Shown in pieces: positions 22,976-30,399 of a stretch of 32,513 nucleotides of DNA; the first letter of the stretch is position 1; every line of letters begins with the position of its first letter. The notes beneath the pieces are model-generated. The model was not told where the DNA came from, did not search any database, and saw only the letters and a list, made by a program, of their open reading frames with translations. The translations under genes were made by a program, and so were the position numbers. Source of the DNA: a bacterium (lineage in GTDB: Bacteria > Elusimicrobiota > Elusimicrobia > Elusimicrobiales > UBA9959); assembly GCA_021811185.1 (NCBI GenBank), contig JAJZPL010000031.1, forward strand, positions 1-32,513. The letters are read 5' to 3'.

Positions 22976-23028
22976 AAAAAGGGGACAGGCTACTTTATTT
23001 ACAAAATAAAGTAGCCTGTCCCCTTTTT
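22976..23028. repeat. Perfect 25-bp inverted repeat; bidirectional terminator and possible REP-like element
   Basis: Arms at 22976-23000 and 23004-23028 are exact reverse complements with a 3-nt loop (ACA). The outer ends are A5 and T5 next to GGGGACAGG/CCTGTCCCC; the inner part is CTACTTTATTT. Lying between convergent genes, it can act as a terminator for both. The AT-rich inner half is unnecessary for termination, and the exact symmetry suggests a mobile or repeated palindrome. Confidence 0.85.
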
Positions 23029-23034
23029 ACGCGT

Positions 23035-24642
23035 TTAGAATTTGGAGATTGAGGCGAAGACCCGGAAGTCCAGCCTGGGGAAAACGCTGTTCTTCTGCTC
23101 GAGGGCGGCGAGCGCCTGCTCGTCCACTTTCTTTTCGATGACCTCGCCCAGCAGCTTGAGGGCGTTGGCGGCGTGGTCTTCCAGCCTGCCCTTGGCGTAC
23201 TCGGCGTGGGAGCCGATGTACAGCAGGAAAGCCCAGTCCGAGGACTGGGACAGCAGGGTCTCGCGCGCCGCCTGGTTAAGGGCGCGCGTGGAAAGGCTGG
23301 GGAGGTCCTGGTTGCGGAAACGGTTGGCCGTCTCGATCATCTTGTCGGTGGCCGCGTAGACCGCGGGGTAGATATAATCGTTGGTCTCGTTGACCCAGGG
23401 GTCGAAGTAGCCGTTCTCGCCCCACGAAGAGACGCCGGGCGTAAGTTCCTGCGGCTCCTGGCAGGAGTTCAGGTATTCCGAAGGGGTAACGAACTGCAAC
23501 GGCAGGCGTTCCTGCCTGATCTTGCGGATCACGGTCTCCAGGAAGGCGGGGCCTTCGAACCACCAGTGGCCGAACAGTTCGGCGTCGTAGCAGCTTACGA
23601 TGAGCGGGCGCGTGCCGCGGGCCGCGTGGAAATCGTCGGTCTGCTTCATGCGCCGCGCCAGGAAATCCGAGGCGTGGGCCTCGACCCGCAGCATGGCGGC
23701 TTCGGGGTCGTAGTACTGCTTGGCGGCCAGGTCCGTCCCCTCGCCGGTGATGCGGTAATACTTCAGCCCCAGCGGGCGCCGCGCCCCGTCCACGCCCAGG
23801 TAGGGGCGCAGGTACTCCAGGTCCCCGTCGTAGCCGAGGTCCCGGTAAAATTCGCGGTAGGCGGGGTCGCCGGGGTAGCCGAACTTGGCGCTCCAGACCT
23901 CGCGCGAACTGGCCGCGTCGCGCGCGAAGATCCCCACGTTATTGGTGGTGCGGTACGGGGAGTAGACGCCGCTGGGCGCGAACGAAGTGGCGAACTCCAC
24001 GGAATGCGATTCCGTAAAGATGTAGTTGAAACCGGAAAGCTTGAGGTAGGAATTAAGCCGCGGCTCATAGGCGCACTCGGGCAGCCAGAACCCCGAGGGC
24101 CTGCGGTTGAACCTGTCCATGTAGTCTTCGGCGGCCACGGCGAGCTGCGCGCGCACGGCCTCGGGGCGGGTAAGCAGCGGCAGCACCGCGTGGGTAGCCG
24201 AAGTAGTGATGATCTCTATCTGCCCGGCGTGCTGCAGCGCCTTCAGCGGCGTGATCAGGTCCCCGCTGTACTTGTGCATCAGGCCCGCCGCGTCCTCGTA
24301 AAGTTTCTGGTAGTGCTTTACCGCCTTGAGCAGGGCGGGGTCGTCCTGGGCGCGGACGAGCTCTTTCTCGATCAGTTCCAGGCGGGATTCGATATAAAGC
24401 AGCAGCTTGTTCTCCAGCGCTTCGTTCTCGAGCATGGCGCCGAGCGTAGGCGAAATGGAGACGGCTATGCCGGGCCTTATGCCCTCGGCGGCCAGGCGCT
24501 CGAGCGCGGAAATTATGGGGACGTAAGTTTCCACCACGGCCTCGAAGAACCAGTTCTCTTCGAGAAAGCTGGAATCCCGAGGGTGGTTCACGTACGGCAG
24601 ATGCGCGTGCAGCACGAACATCAGCGAGCCGCGCGAGCTCAT
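23035..24642 (-). CDS. GH57 1,4-alpha-glucan branching enzyme (DUF1957 type)
   Basis: A 535-residue glycoside hydrolase family 57 enzyme that makes alpha-1,6 branches in glycogen. It starts with FVLHAHLPYVNHP. The catalytic nucleophile is E189 in WLPECAYEP and the acid/base is D353 in CYDAELFGHWWFEGP, both at positions close to those of the Thermus thermophilus enzyme. The helical C-terminal DUF1957 domain (about 420-535) has GVSSWGENGYFDPWVN and a terminal Ala/Glu-rich part. Length is normal. The ATG overlaps the stop of the DUF4912 gene by 4 nt. No other glycogen gene is in the window apart from the phosphohexomutase. It ends 7 nt from the inverted-repeat terminator. Confidence 0.94.
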   Translation of the reverse strand: MSSRGSLMFVLHAHLPYVNHPRDSSFLEENWFFEAVVETYVPIISALERLAAEGIRPGIAVSISPTLGAMLENEALENKLLLYIESRLELIEKELVRAQDDPALLKAVKHYQKLYEDAAGLMHKYSGDLITPLKALQHAGQIEIITTSATHAVLPLLTRPEAVRAQLAVAAEDYMDRFNRRPSGFWLPECAYEPRLNSYLKLSGFNYIFTESHSVEFATSFAPSGVYSPYRTTNNVGIFARDAASSREVWSAKFGYPGDPAYREFYRDLGYDGDLEYLRPYLGVDGARRPLGLKYYRITGEGTDLAAKQYYDPEAAMLRVEAHASDFLARRMKQTDDFHAARGTRPLIVSCYDAELFGHWWFEGPAFLETVIRKIRQERLPLQFVTPSEYLNSCQEPQELTPGVSSWGENGYFDPWVNETNDYIYPAVYAATDKMIETANRFRNQDLPSLSTRALNQAARETLLSQSSDWAFLLYIGSHAEYAKGRLEDHAANALKLLGEVIEKKVDEQALAALEQKNSVFPRLDFRVFASISKF

Positions 24643-25028
24643 TCCAGCACCTTCTTGTGGAATTCAAGGCTGGCGTAGGCCCGGTCTTCCGCCATGCCGG
24701 CGGCGGCCGGGGCGGCGGCCTGGTTGGACTCCAGCAGCCTTTCCCAGGCCCCGTTGCGGAAAGCGTAAAGCGACACCTGGTAGGTCCGGCCCTGGGCCGG
24801 CACGGCGGCGTAGCAGCGCCCGGCCTGCCAGGGAGCCTTAATGGAGGAAGCGACGGCGTTATCGTCCAGGCAGGTGAGGCGCAGTTCGATCTCGGCCGAG
24901 AACGCGCCCGCGAGAAAAGCCTCGGAGCGGCCAGCGGACAGCTGCCAGAAAATAAAGAACGCTCCCGGGTTCTTGGGGAGAAGCACGAGGCGGTCTTCGG
25001 CCGGCAGCGGTCTGGAAAGTTCAGGCAT
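24639..25028 (-). CDS. DUF4912 domain protein
   Basis: A 129-residue protein with the DUF4912 pattern: PAEDRLVLLPKNPGAFFIFWQLS at the N-terminus (dipeptide-rich, aromatic strand) and GRTYQVSLYAFRNG in the middle, consistent with a small beta-sandwich. DUF4912 proteins are commonly encoded beside GH57 branching enzymes and may bind glycan, though no function is proven. Its stop overlaps the branching enzyme ATG, so the two are co-translated. It is the first gene of the pair and faces tdh across a 146-bp divergent promoter region. Confidence 0.8.
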   Translation of the reverse strand: MPELSRPLPAEDRLVLLPKNPGAFFIFWQLSAGRSEAFLAGAFSAEIELRLTCLDDNAVASSIKAPWQAGRCYAAVPAQGRTYQVSLYAFRNGAWERLLESNQAAAPAAAGMAEDRAYASLEFHKKVLE

Positions 25029-25053
25029 AGTCTCTGCCTATAATTTACTAAAT

Positions 25054-25083
25054 TTTATAGGAGTTTAAGAGCGTTTTCTTCAA
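25054..25083 (-). promoter_or_regulatory. Promoter of the DUF4912-GH57 operon
   Basis: On the minus strand TTGAAG (25083-25078), 18 nt, then TATAAA (25059-25054). The predicted start near 25047 gives a leader of about 19 nt to the ATG at 25028. Confidence 0.5.
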
Positions 25084-25090
25084 GTGTTTT

Positions 25091-25119
25091 TTTCAACGGG
25101 GCTTTTTTTATATGATAAT
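25091..25119 (+). promoter_or_regulatory. Possible promoter of the tdh-like/kbl pair
   Basis: TTTCAA (25091-25096), 17 nt, GATAAT (25114-25119), with TATGAT overlapping as an alternative -10. It gives a leader of about 50 nt before the ATG at 25175, which has a strong AAGGAG site at 25162-25167. Confidence 0.4.
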
Positions 25120-25174
25120 AACGAAGCGTGTCCGGGGCCACCGGCAAAATTTCGCCCCCTTAAGGAGCACTTTA

Positions 25175-26209
25175 ATGAAAGCCATCGTAAAGACATCCCG
25201 CACGCGGGGCGCCAGCTACCGCGACGTAGAAGTGCCGGTCATAAACAAGGACGAACTGCTGATCCGCGTGACCGCGGCCTCTATCAGCCCCGCGGACCTG
25301 GCCATCTACAATTCCGGCGGCCCCGGCTTCGCCACCCCCACCCTGCCCTTCGTGTTCGGCCAGGAATTCTGCGGCGAGGTGGTGGAGATCGGCTCGCTCG
25401 CCAAGGGTTTCGACAAGGGCGATTTCGTTTCGGTGGAATCCCATATCTTCTGCGGCGTCTGCGGCCAGTGCCGCAACGACCAGCGCCACATCTGCCAGAA
25501 CCTGCGCGTGATCGGGCAGGACGTGCCGGGCGGCCTGGCGGAATACGCCGCCATCCCGGCCCGCTGCGCCTGGAAGCACACCGACGACTCCCTCAAGGAC
25601 ATAGGCGCCGTGATGGTGCCTTTCGGCAGCTCGGTGCACGCCGTGCTGGCCGAAGACCTCGTCGGCCGCGCGGTGCTGATCTCGGGCTGCACGCCGCAGG
25701 GCCTGTTCGCAGCGGGCATAGCCAGGGCCGGCGGCGCAAAGCGCGTCATAGCCCTGGACGCCTCCGCTTACCGGAGGAAGCTGGCGCTCAAGATGGGCGC
25801 GGACACCGCCATAGACTCCTCGGCGCCGGACTGCCTGGCGAAAGTGATGCGCGCCAGCGGCCCGGAGGGCGTGGACGCGGTGATAGAAATGAGCGGCCAC
25901 GCTAAGGCCGTGTCGCTCGGTCTCAAGGCGCTGCGCCCCGGCGGGCGGTTCGTGGCCTTCGGCCTGCCCGTTACCAACCTGAGCCTGGACTACGCCGGGG
26001 ACATCGTGAAGCGCGGCCTGCGCCTGGAAGGCATCGCCGGGCGAGAGATCTTCCGCAGCTGGTACAAGATGGAAAGCCTGCTGAAATCCGGCGCGGTCAA
26101 CCCCCGCCCGGCGATCACCCACACCTTCCCGATGAAGGACTTCAAGAAGGCCTTCGCGCTGATAAATTCAAAGGAACAGAAGTGCGGGAAAGTCATCCTG
26201 ACGCCGTAA
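25175..26209 (+). CDS. L-threonine 3-dehydrogenase-like MDR protein lacking catalytic zinc ligands
   Basis: A 344-residue medium-chain dehydrogenase aligning along its whole length with E. coli Tdh (341 residues), including the late GREIFRSWYKMESLLKSG and FKKAF...KCGKVIL segments. The structural zinc Cys are kept at the same positions (C93, C96, C99, C107). The catalytic zinc site is not: the usual Cys38 is Ser (ASISPAD for AICGTD), the relay His of DVHIYN is Ala, and the His of GHEY is Gln63 (GQEF). Only E64 remains. The NAD-binding fold is present but degenerate (SGCTPQGLFAAG for SGAGPIG). Its neighbour kbl would use the product of threonine oxidation, so the pathway link is strong while the chemistry is questionable. 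ATG 25175 is chosen for its AAGGAG site. Confidence 0.85.
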   Translation: MKAIVKTSRTRGASYRDVEVPVINKDELLIRVTAASISPADLAIYNSGGPGFATPTLPFVFGQEFCGEVVEIGSLAKGFDKGDFVSVESHIFCGVCGQCRNDQRHICQNLRVIGQDVPGGLAEYAAIPARCAWKHTDDSLKDIGAVMVPFGSSVHAVLAEDLVGRAVLISGCTPQGLFAAGIARAGGAKRVIALDASAYRRKLALKMGADTAIDSSAPDCLAKVMRASGPEGVDAVIEMSGHAKAVSLGLKALRPGGRFVAFGLPVTNLSLDYAGDIVKRGLRLEGIAGREIFRSWYKMESLLKSGAVNPRPAITHTFPMKDFKKAFALINSKEQKCGKVILTP

Positions 26210-26246
26210 GCGCCGGGCGATGACGTTTTTTTAAAAGGAGACACAC

Positions 26247-27428
26247 ATGACATTCGACACGCTTAAGTTCGCAGACGAAGAAGTAGCCGCGTTGAAGAAA
26301 GAGAACCGCTTCATCAGGCCCCGCGTACTCGAGTCCGCGCAGGAGCCGGTCTCGGTCATCGACGGCAAGAAAGTGGTGAATCTCACGTCCAACAACTACC
26401 TGGCCCTCGCCAACAACGCCAAGGTCAAGAAGGCGGCCATCGAAGCCATAGAAAAATACGGCGTGGGCTCCGCCGCCGTGCGCACCATCATCGGAACCAT
26501 GTCCATCCACACGGAGCTCGAGAAAAAGTTCTCGGAGTTCAAGCACGCCGAAGCCTCCATTCTGTTCCAGTCCGGCTTCACCTCCAACGTGGCCGTCTGC
26601 CAGTCGCTGATGTCGAGCGAGACGGACCTGCTGATCTCCGACGAGCTCAACCACGCCTCCATTATCGACGGGGCGCGCCTGGCCAAGGCCCCGCGCAAGA
26701 TCTACCGCCACAAGGACATCAAGCATCTGACCGAGATCCTGGAAGCCCCCGAAGCCCGCAAGGCCCGGCGCAAGATGGTGGTGACCGACGGCGTGTTCTC
26801 GATGGACGGCGACATCGCCAACCTCGACGAGGTCACGGCGGTGGCCCACAAATACGGGGCCTTCGTGATGGTGGACGACGCGCACGCCAGCGGCGTGATC
26901 GGCAAGGAAGGCCGCGGCACCGTTAGCCACTTCGGCCTGGACGGCCAAGTGGAGATCCAGATCGGCACGCTTTCCAAGGCTTTCGCGTCGGTGGGCGGCT
27001 ACGCGGCCACCACGCAGAGCCTGCGCGACTATATGGGCTCGGTGGCGCGCCCGTTCCTGTTCTCCAGCTCGCAGCCGCCTTCGGTGGCGGCCACCTCCCT
27101 GGCGGTGCTCGACATCCTGCTCACCGAGCCGCAGCACCTGAAGAACCTCTGGGACAATACCGCCTTCCTGAAAGAAGAGCTGAAAAAAGCCGGCTTCGAC
27201 ACCGGCGCCTCCGTAACGCCGATCACCCCCATCATGACGGCAAAGGCCGTGGAATTCTCTACCCGGCTGTTCGACGAGGGCGTGTTCGCGCTGGCGCTGG
27301 GCTTCCCCACGGTACCCCGCGGCAAGGAGCGCCTGCGTACCATCGTGACCGCCGGCCATACATTGAAGGACCTGGAGTTCGCGGTTGAGAAATTCAAGAA
27401 AGTCGGCAAGGAACTCGGGATAATCTAA
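26247..27428 (+). CDS. kbl: Glycine C-acetyltransferase (2-amino-3-ketobutyrate CoA ligase)
   Basis: A 393-residue PLP enzyme of the alpha-oxoamine synthase family. It splits 2-amino-3-ketobutyrate with CoA into glycine and acetyl-CoA. The PLP lysine is K244 in GTLSKAFASVGGY, the same number as in E. coli Kbl. NLTSNNYLALAN, GVGSAAVRTIIGT, DELNHASIIDG and VDDAHASGVIG are typical. Related enzymes (8-amino-7-oxononanoate synthase, ALA synthase, serine palmitoyltransferase) share these motifs; the Tdh-like neighbour 37 nt upstream favours Kbl. AAGGAG lies 6 nt before the ATG. A hairpin terminator follows. Confidence 0.9.
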   Translation: MTFDTLKFADEEVAALKKENRFIRPRVLESAQEPVSVIDGKKVVNLTSNNYLALANNAKVKKAAIEAIEKYGVGSAAVRTIIGTMSIHTELEKKFSEFKHAEASILFQSGFTSNVAVCQSLMSSETDLLISDELNHASIIDGARLAKAPRKIYRHKDIKHLTEILEAPEARKARRKMVVTDGVFSMDGDIANLDEVTAVAHKYGAFVMVDDAHASGVIGKEGRGTVSHFGLDGQVEIQIGTLSKAFASVGGYAATTQSLRDYMGSVARPFLFSSSQPPSVAATSLAVLDILLTEPQHLKNLWDNTAFLKEELKKAGFDTGASVTPITPIMTAKAVEFSTRLFDEGVFALALGFPTVPRGKERLRTIVTAGHTLKDLEFAVEKFKKVGKELGII

Positions 27429-27435
27429 GAGCGGG

Positions 27436-27478
27436 AGAACGCGGCCGCGGAGCACCATCTCCGCGGCCGTTCTATTTC
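27436..27478 (+). terminator. Hairpin terminator after kbl
   Basis: CGGCCGCGGAG and CTCCGCGGCCG form a perfect 11-bp stem with a CACCAT loop, extended by AGAAC/TTCT, then only a short T-rich tail (TTCTATTTC). It ends immediately before the next ATG at 27479, so it also fills the place where a ribosome site would lie. Confidence 0.7.
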
Positions 27479-28861
27479 ATGAAAACACTTATACTCGCCG
27501 CGCTGCTGGCGCAGCCCGCGGCGGCCGAAATCCCGGCAAAGACCATCGAGCAGGCCAAAGCCTGCGTGGTAAGCATAGAGCGCCGGACCACGCTGGCCAT
27601 CAACGGCGAAAAGGCCGGCCGCGCCAGGGCCACCGGCTTCATAGCGGACCTGGCCGACGGCATCATAGCCACCAACCGCCACGTTACCGGCGCCAGCCCG
27701 GCCAAATACAAAGTGATCTTCAGGGACGGCTCCTCGGCACCGGCCCGCCTCCTCTACTACGACCCTTTCAACGATTTCGCCTTCCTCAAGTTCTCCACGG
27801 AGACGGCGAGGTCGGGCCTGGCGGAAGCCTCTTTCGCCCCCGAGGGGAGCCTGGCGGAAGGCTCCGAAGTGTTCATGATAGGGAACAACGAGGGATACGA
27901 ATATTCCGTAAAGACCGGCAAGGTGACCAGCCTGGCGGTCCACAAGGGCCGAAGGCATACCCTGTCGATACAGACCTCTTTCGACAGGACCGGCGGCTCC
28001 AGCGGCAGCCCGGTCTTCAGCGCCAGGGGCCGCGTGGCCGCCATCCACAGCCAGGGCAGCGAGACTTCAAGCTTCGAAGTCCCGGCCGCGTATCTCAAGG
28101 ACGCGCTGTACATGCTCAAGGCCGGCGCTCCCCCGCGGCGCGGCGATCCCGGCGTTAAGCTGGCCCCTGTGCGCCTGTCCGACGCGCTCAGGGACCTGGG
28201 CCTGAAACCGGCGGCCTGGGCCCGGATCCTGGCGGCGAGGCCCGGCACCAGGCGGGTGCTGCGGGTGGAAAAAGCCCTGCCCCCGGGCCCGCTGGCCCCG
28301 GGCGATATCGTGGTGGCCGTGGACGGCGTGGTTATCGGAGACGATTCCTACCTCTTCGACAAACTGATGGACGGCAGGGCCGGCGGCGAGGCGGACATAG
28401 ACGTGGCCAGGAACGGCAGCACCGAAACGCTCAGGGTGCCGGTAGCCGAAGCTAACGCGGCCAAGGTCCTGCGGTTCGTCTCTTTCAGCGGCGGCATCTT
28501 CACTCCCTACACCGCCGAAGCCAGGCTGGAAACCGGGGAGAACTCCGACGGCGTCCTGATGGTCCGGGCGGACAAAGGCTCCCCTTTCTACGGCGGCGGG
28601 GCCGGCCCGATGCTGTTCACCGCCATTAACGGCGTGAAGATAAAGACCCTGCGGGATCTCGAAACGGCGGTTTCGGGGATCAAGGACAAAGCGGTGATAA
28701 ATTACGTTTCGCTGAACCTGGGGTCGGCAAAACGCTCGCCCAGGGCCGGCTGGCTGAACGCGGACCTGAAATTCTGGCCGCTGAAGGTCTACAAGTGGTC
28801 CCCGTCCGCCCTGGACTGGACAGTTGAACAGTTCAGTAACGGTAGTGGCGGACTTCCTTAA
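27479..28861 (+). CDS. Secreted trypsin-like serine protease with PDZ regions (Deg7/Nma111-like HtrA)
   Basis: A 460-residue exported protease. The signal peptide (about 1-16, ending PAAAE) is followed by an HtrA-type catalytic domain with His68 in ATNRHVTG, Asp99 in YYDPFNDFAFLKF and Ser175 in TGGSSGSPVF. The DPFNDFAFL and GGSSGSPV segments resemble the eukaryotic Nma111/Deg7 branch more than E. coli DegP (GNSGG). Two PDZ-like regions follow: about 235-320 (PPGPLAPGDIVVAVDGVVI) and 340-430 (GPMLFTAINGVKIKTLRDLE). The role is probably protein quality control outside the cytoplasm. There is no visible ribosome site or promoter; the gene starts right after a hairpin. Spacing puts it in its own unit or in read-through from kbl. 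Confidence 0.87.
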   Translation: MKTLILAALLAQPAAAEIPAKTIEQAKACVVSIERRTTLAINGEKAGRARATGFIADLADGIIATNRHVTGASPAKYKVIFRDGSSAPARLLYYDPFNDFAFLKFSTETARSGLAEASFAPEGSLAEGSEVFMIGNNEGYEYSVKTGKVTSLAVHKGRRHTLSIQTSFDRTGGSSGSPVFSARGRVAAIHSQGSETSSFEVPAAYLKDALYMLKAGAPPRRGDPGVKLAPVRLSDALRDLGLKPAAWARILAARPGTRRVLRVEKALPPGPLAPGDIVVAVDGVVIGDDSYLFDKLMDGRAGGEADIDVARNGSTETLRVPVAEANAAKVLRFVSFSGGIFTPYTAEARLETGENSDGVLMVRADKGSPFYGGGAGPMLFTAINGVKIKTLRDLETAVSGIKDKAVINYVSLNLGSAKRSPRAGWLNADLKFWPLKVYKWSPSALDWTVEQFSNGSGGLP

Positions 28862-28893
28862 CAAGCCGGAAAAACGGATGGCAGAGTTATAAC

Positions 28894-28909
28894 GCCTGCC
28901 CAGGCAGGC
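28894..28909. repeat. Short palindrome between protease and regulator genes
   Basis: GCCTGCC-CA-GGCAGGC is a perfect inverted repeat with a 2-nt centre. It lies 33 nt after the protease stop with no T-tract. It could be a weak stop signal for transcription or an operator for the regulator gene downstream. The rest of 28862-29026 holds no gene I can support. Confidence 0.4.
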
Positions 28910-29026
28910 CTACACCTAAACTCCGAGCGCCGACAATGCCTGGTACGGCAAGAAATCCGTATGATCATCCCCCTGTCACATCGCCGGTTATTTTGCTTAA
29001 ATTTAAAAAGCCGAGGCAAAATATTT

Positions 29027-29875
29027 ATGGAAACCATCTTCTCGAAAACTCTTAAAAGGCTCAGGAAAGCGGCCGGTTTCCGCACGGCCTACCAGTTCTA
29101 CCATGGCAACGGCGGCAGAGGTGTTCTAAAAGTTTCATACCGCAGCTGGCTGTTTATCGAGCAGGGCCGGACGCTTCCGGCGTTTAAAACCCTTGGCGCG
29201 CTTATGTGCGCCTTGCGCCTTGTCCCGAACAGCGCCGACGGAATAGAACTGGTCATGACTTGGCTTAAAACAGCGCACGGCCCGGTCGAGGTAGAGCATT
29301 TTTTAGCCCCTCTATTAAAATCACCCCCCCGCCACGCGATCTCTTCCCCGCTCCACAAGGTGATACACCGGTCATTGTCGCAGGCAAAATTTCACATTAC
29401 GCCAAGACAGCTTGAAGCAATGGGCAGATGCCGGGAGAATTATCTCTGCTGGCTGGCACTTTCCAACGACTCGGGGAAATGGACGCCGAACGAGCTCTCC
29501 GCCGAGCTTGGCCTTTCGGCGGCATCGACCGGGAAGGCCATGAAAGAGCTGCAAACCGCCGGGCTTCTGAAGAAGCTGCGCGGAGGGCTGTACATATGCC
29601 CTATGGCGGGGGCTATGCTGGAATATCCGGCACGCTGGACTTTACTCGCCGCGCAGAAAAAAGCGATAGAACTGCGCACTGACTTGATCGCGAAAGGGGA
29701 AGAGGTGTATTCCCGCAGAGGGATACTGCGGGCAAGTCTTCCTGAATTATCCAACTTCTTCCCGATGCTGGCGCTCAACACTTCGGCTGCGCAAACATAC
29801 GCTGTCACAGAAAAAGAGAAAGGAAGCGCCCTTTTCGCGGTGGAAAGCCGGGTTGTGAAGATCCATGATTTTTAA
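29027..29875 (+). CDS. Helix-turn-helix regulator with C-terminal winged helix (TIGR02147/DUF4423-like)
   Basis: A 282-residue DNA-binding protein. Residues 1-66 look like an XRE-type helix-turn-helix (FSKTLKRLRKAAGFRTAYQF, then WLFIEQGRTLPAFKTLGALM). Residues about 150-190 form a winged helix (WTPNELSAELGLSAASTGKAMKELQTAGLL). The layout recalls the TIGR02147/DUF4423 regulators expanded in Fibrobacter and other little-known phyla; the match is by pattern only. Start 29027 has GAGG 10 nt upstream; an in-frame ATG at 28961 is less likely. Codon use is more mixed and less GC-rich than in the housekeeping genes, hinting at different ancestry. A large hairpin follows the stop. Confidence 0.7.
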   Translation: METIFSKTLKRLRKAAGFRTAYQFYHGNGGRGVLKVSYRSWLFIEQGRTLPAFKTLGALMCALRLVPNSADGIELVMTWLKTAHGPVEVEHFLAPLLKSPPRHAISSPLHKVIHRSLSQAKFHITPRQLEAMGRCRENYLCWLALSNDSGKWTPNELSAELGLSAASTGKAMKELQTAGLLKKLRGGLYICPMAGAMLEYPARWTLLAAQKKAIELRTDLIAKGEEVYSRRGILRASLPELSNFFPMLALNTSAAQTYAVTEKEKGSALFAVESRVVKIHDF

Positions 29876-29941
29876 GCCGCGCAGACCTGCTCCGGGATTA
29901 TCACCGCTCGGTATAGGCCGCAAAGGAAACAGGCAGGAAAG

Positions 29942-29998
29942 GCCGGCGCCGCAAGCCGCTTTGGGTCGGGTAGACGAAAGCGGCCGCGGCGCCGGTTT
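29942..29998 (+). terminator. Long hairpin terminator after the regulator gene
   Basis: CCGGCGCCGC (29943-29952) pairs with GCGGCGCCGG (29986-29995), and GCCGCTTT (29955-29962) with AAAGCGGC (29977-29984). The loop is 14 nt and the 3' side ends in TTTAAAT. The T-tract is short. It lies between convergent transcription units and could also act on the minus-strand response regulator operon. Confidence 0.65.
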
Positions 29999-30018
29999 AA
30001 ATCAGCATCGAAAACTAT

Positions 30019-30399
30019 TTACCCCTTTCTTTTGCCTGTTTTTCTGGTCAGCGCTTCTATGCGCGCCAGAAGGATGTCCGCGTCTACCGGTTTAGGGATA
30101 TATTCATCCGCCCCGGCTTTATACCCGGCCAGCTGGTCCTCGACCAAAGCCTTAACGGTAAGCATTATCACTGGCAAACCGCTGAACCTATCGTCATTGC
30201 GCAGCCGTTTGAGCAAGTCTATCCCCGTCATCCCCGGCATATCCACGTCAAAAACACAGAGGTCGGCCCCCTCCCCGTCAAGTCTTTCCCACGCCTTCAT
30301 CCCGTCCGGCGCCGCCACCACGTCGTAACCGTCCTCGAAAAGAAGCGTTCCCAGCAATAACCGGAAAACATCGTCGTCTTCCGCCAGCAGTATTTTCAT
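30019..30399 (-). CDS. Single-domain response regulator (CheY-like receiver)
   Basis: A 126-residue stand-alone receiver. Acidic pocket EDDD (7-10), phosphoacceptor D51 in CVFDVDMPGMTG, T81 and K103 in YIPKPVD are all present, so it should be phosphorylated. There is no output domain; it must signal by protein contact. It is last in a three-gene minus-strand operon and overlaps the OmpR-type gene by 4 nt. No histidine kinase is nearby, so its partner kinase is elsewhere. Confidence 0.92.
   Translation of the reverse strand: MKILLAEDDDVFRLLLGTLLFEDGYDVVAAPDGMKAWERLDGEGADLCVFDVDMPGMTGIDLLKRLRNDDRFSGLPVIMLTVKALVEDQLAGYKAGADEYIPKPVDADILLARIEALTRKTGKRKG

Noticed and set aside
28961..29026. Upstream start of the DUF4423-like regulator
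   Set aside because: The added residues (MIIPLSHRRLFCLNL) match nothing and the later ATG has GAGG at proper spacing. It cannot be fully excluded.
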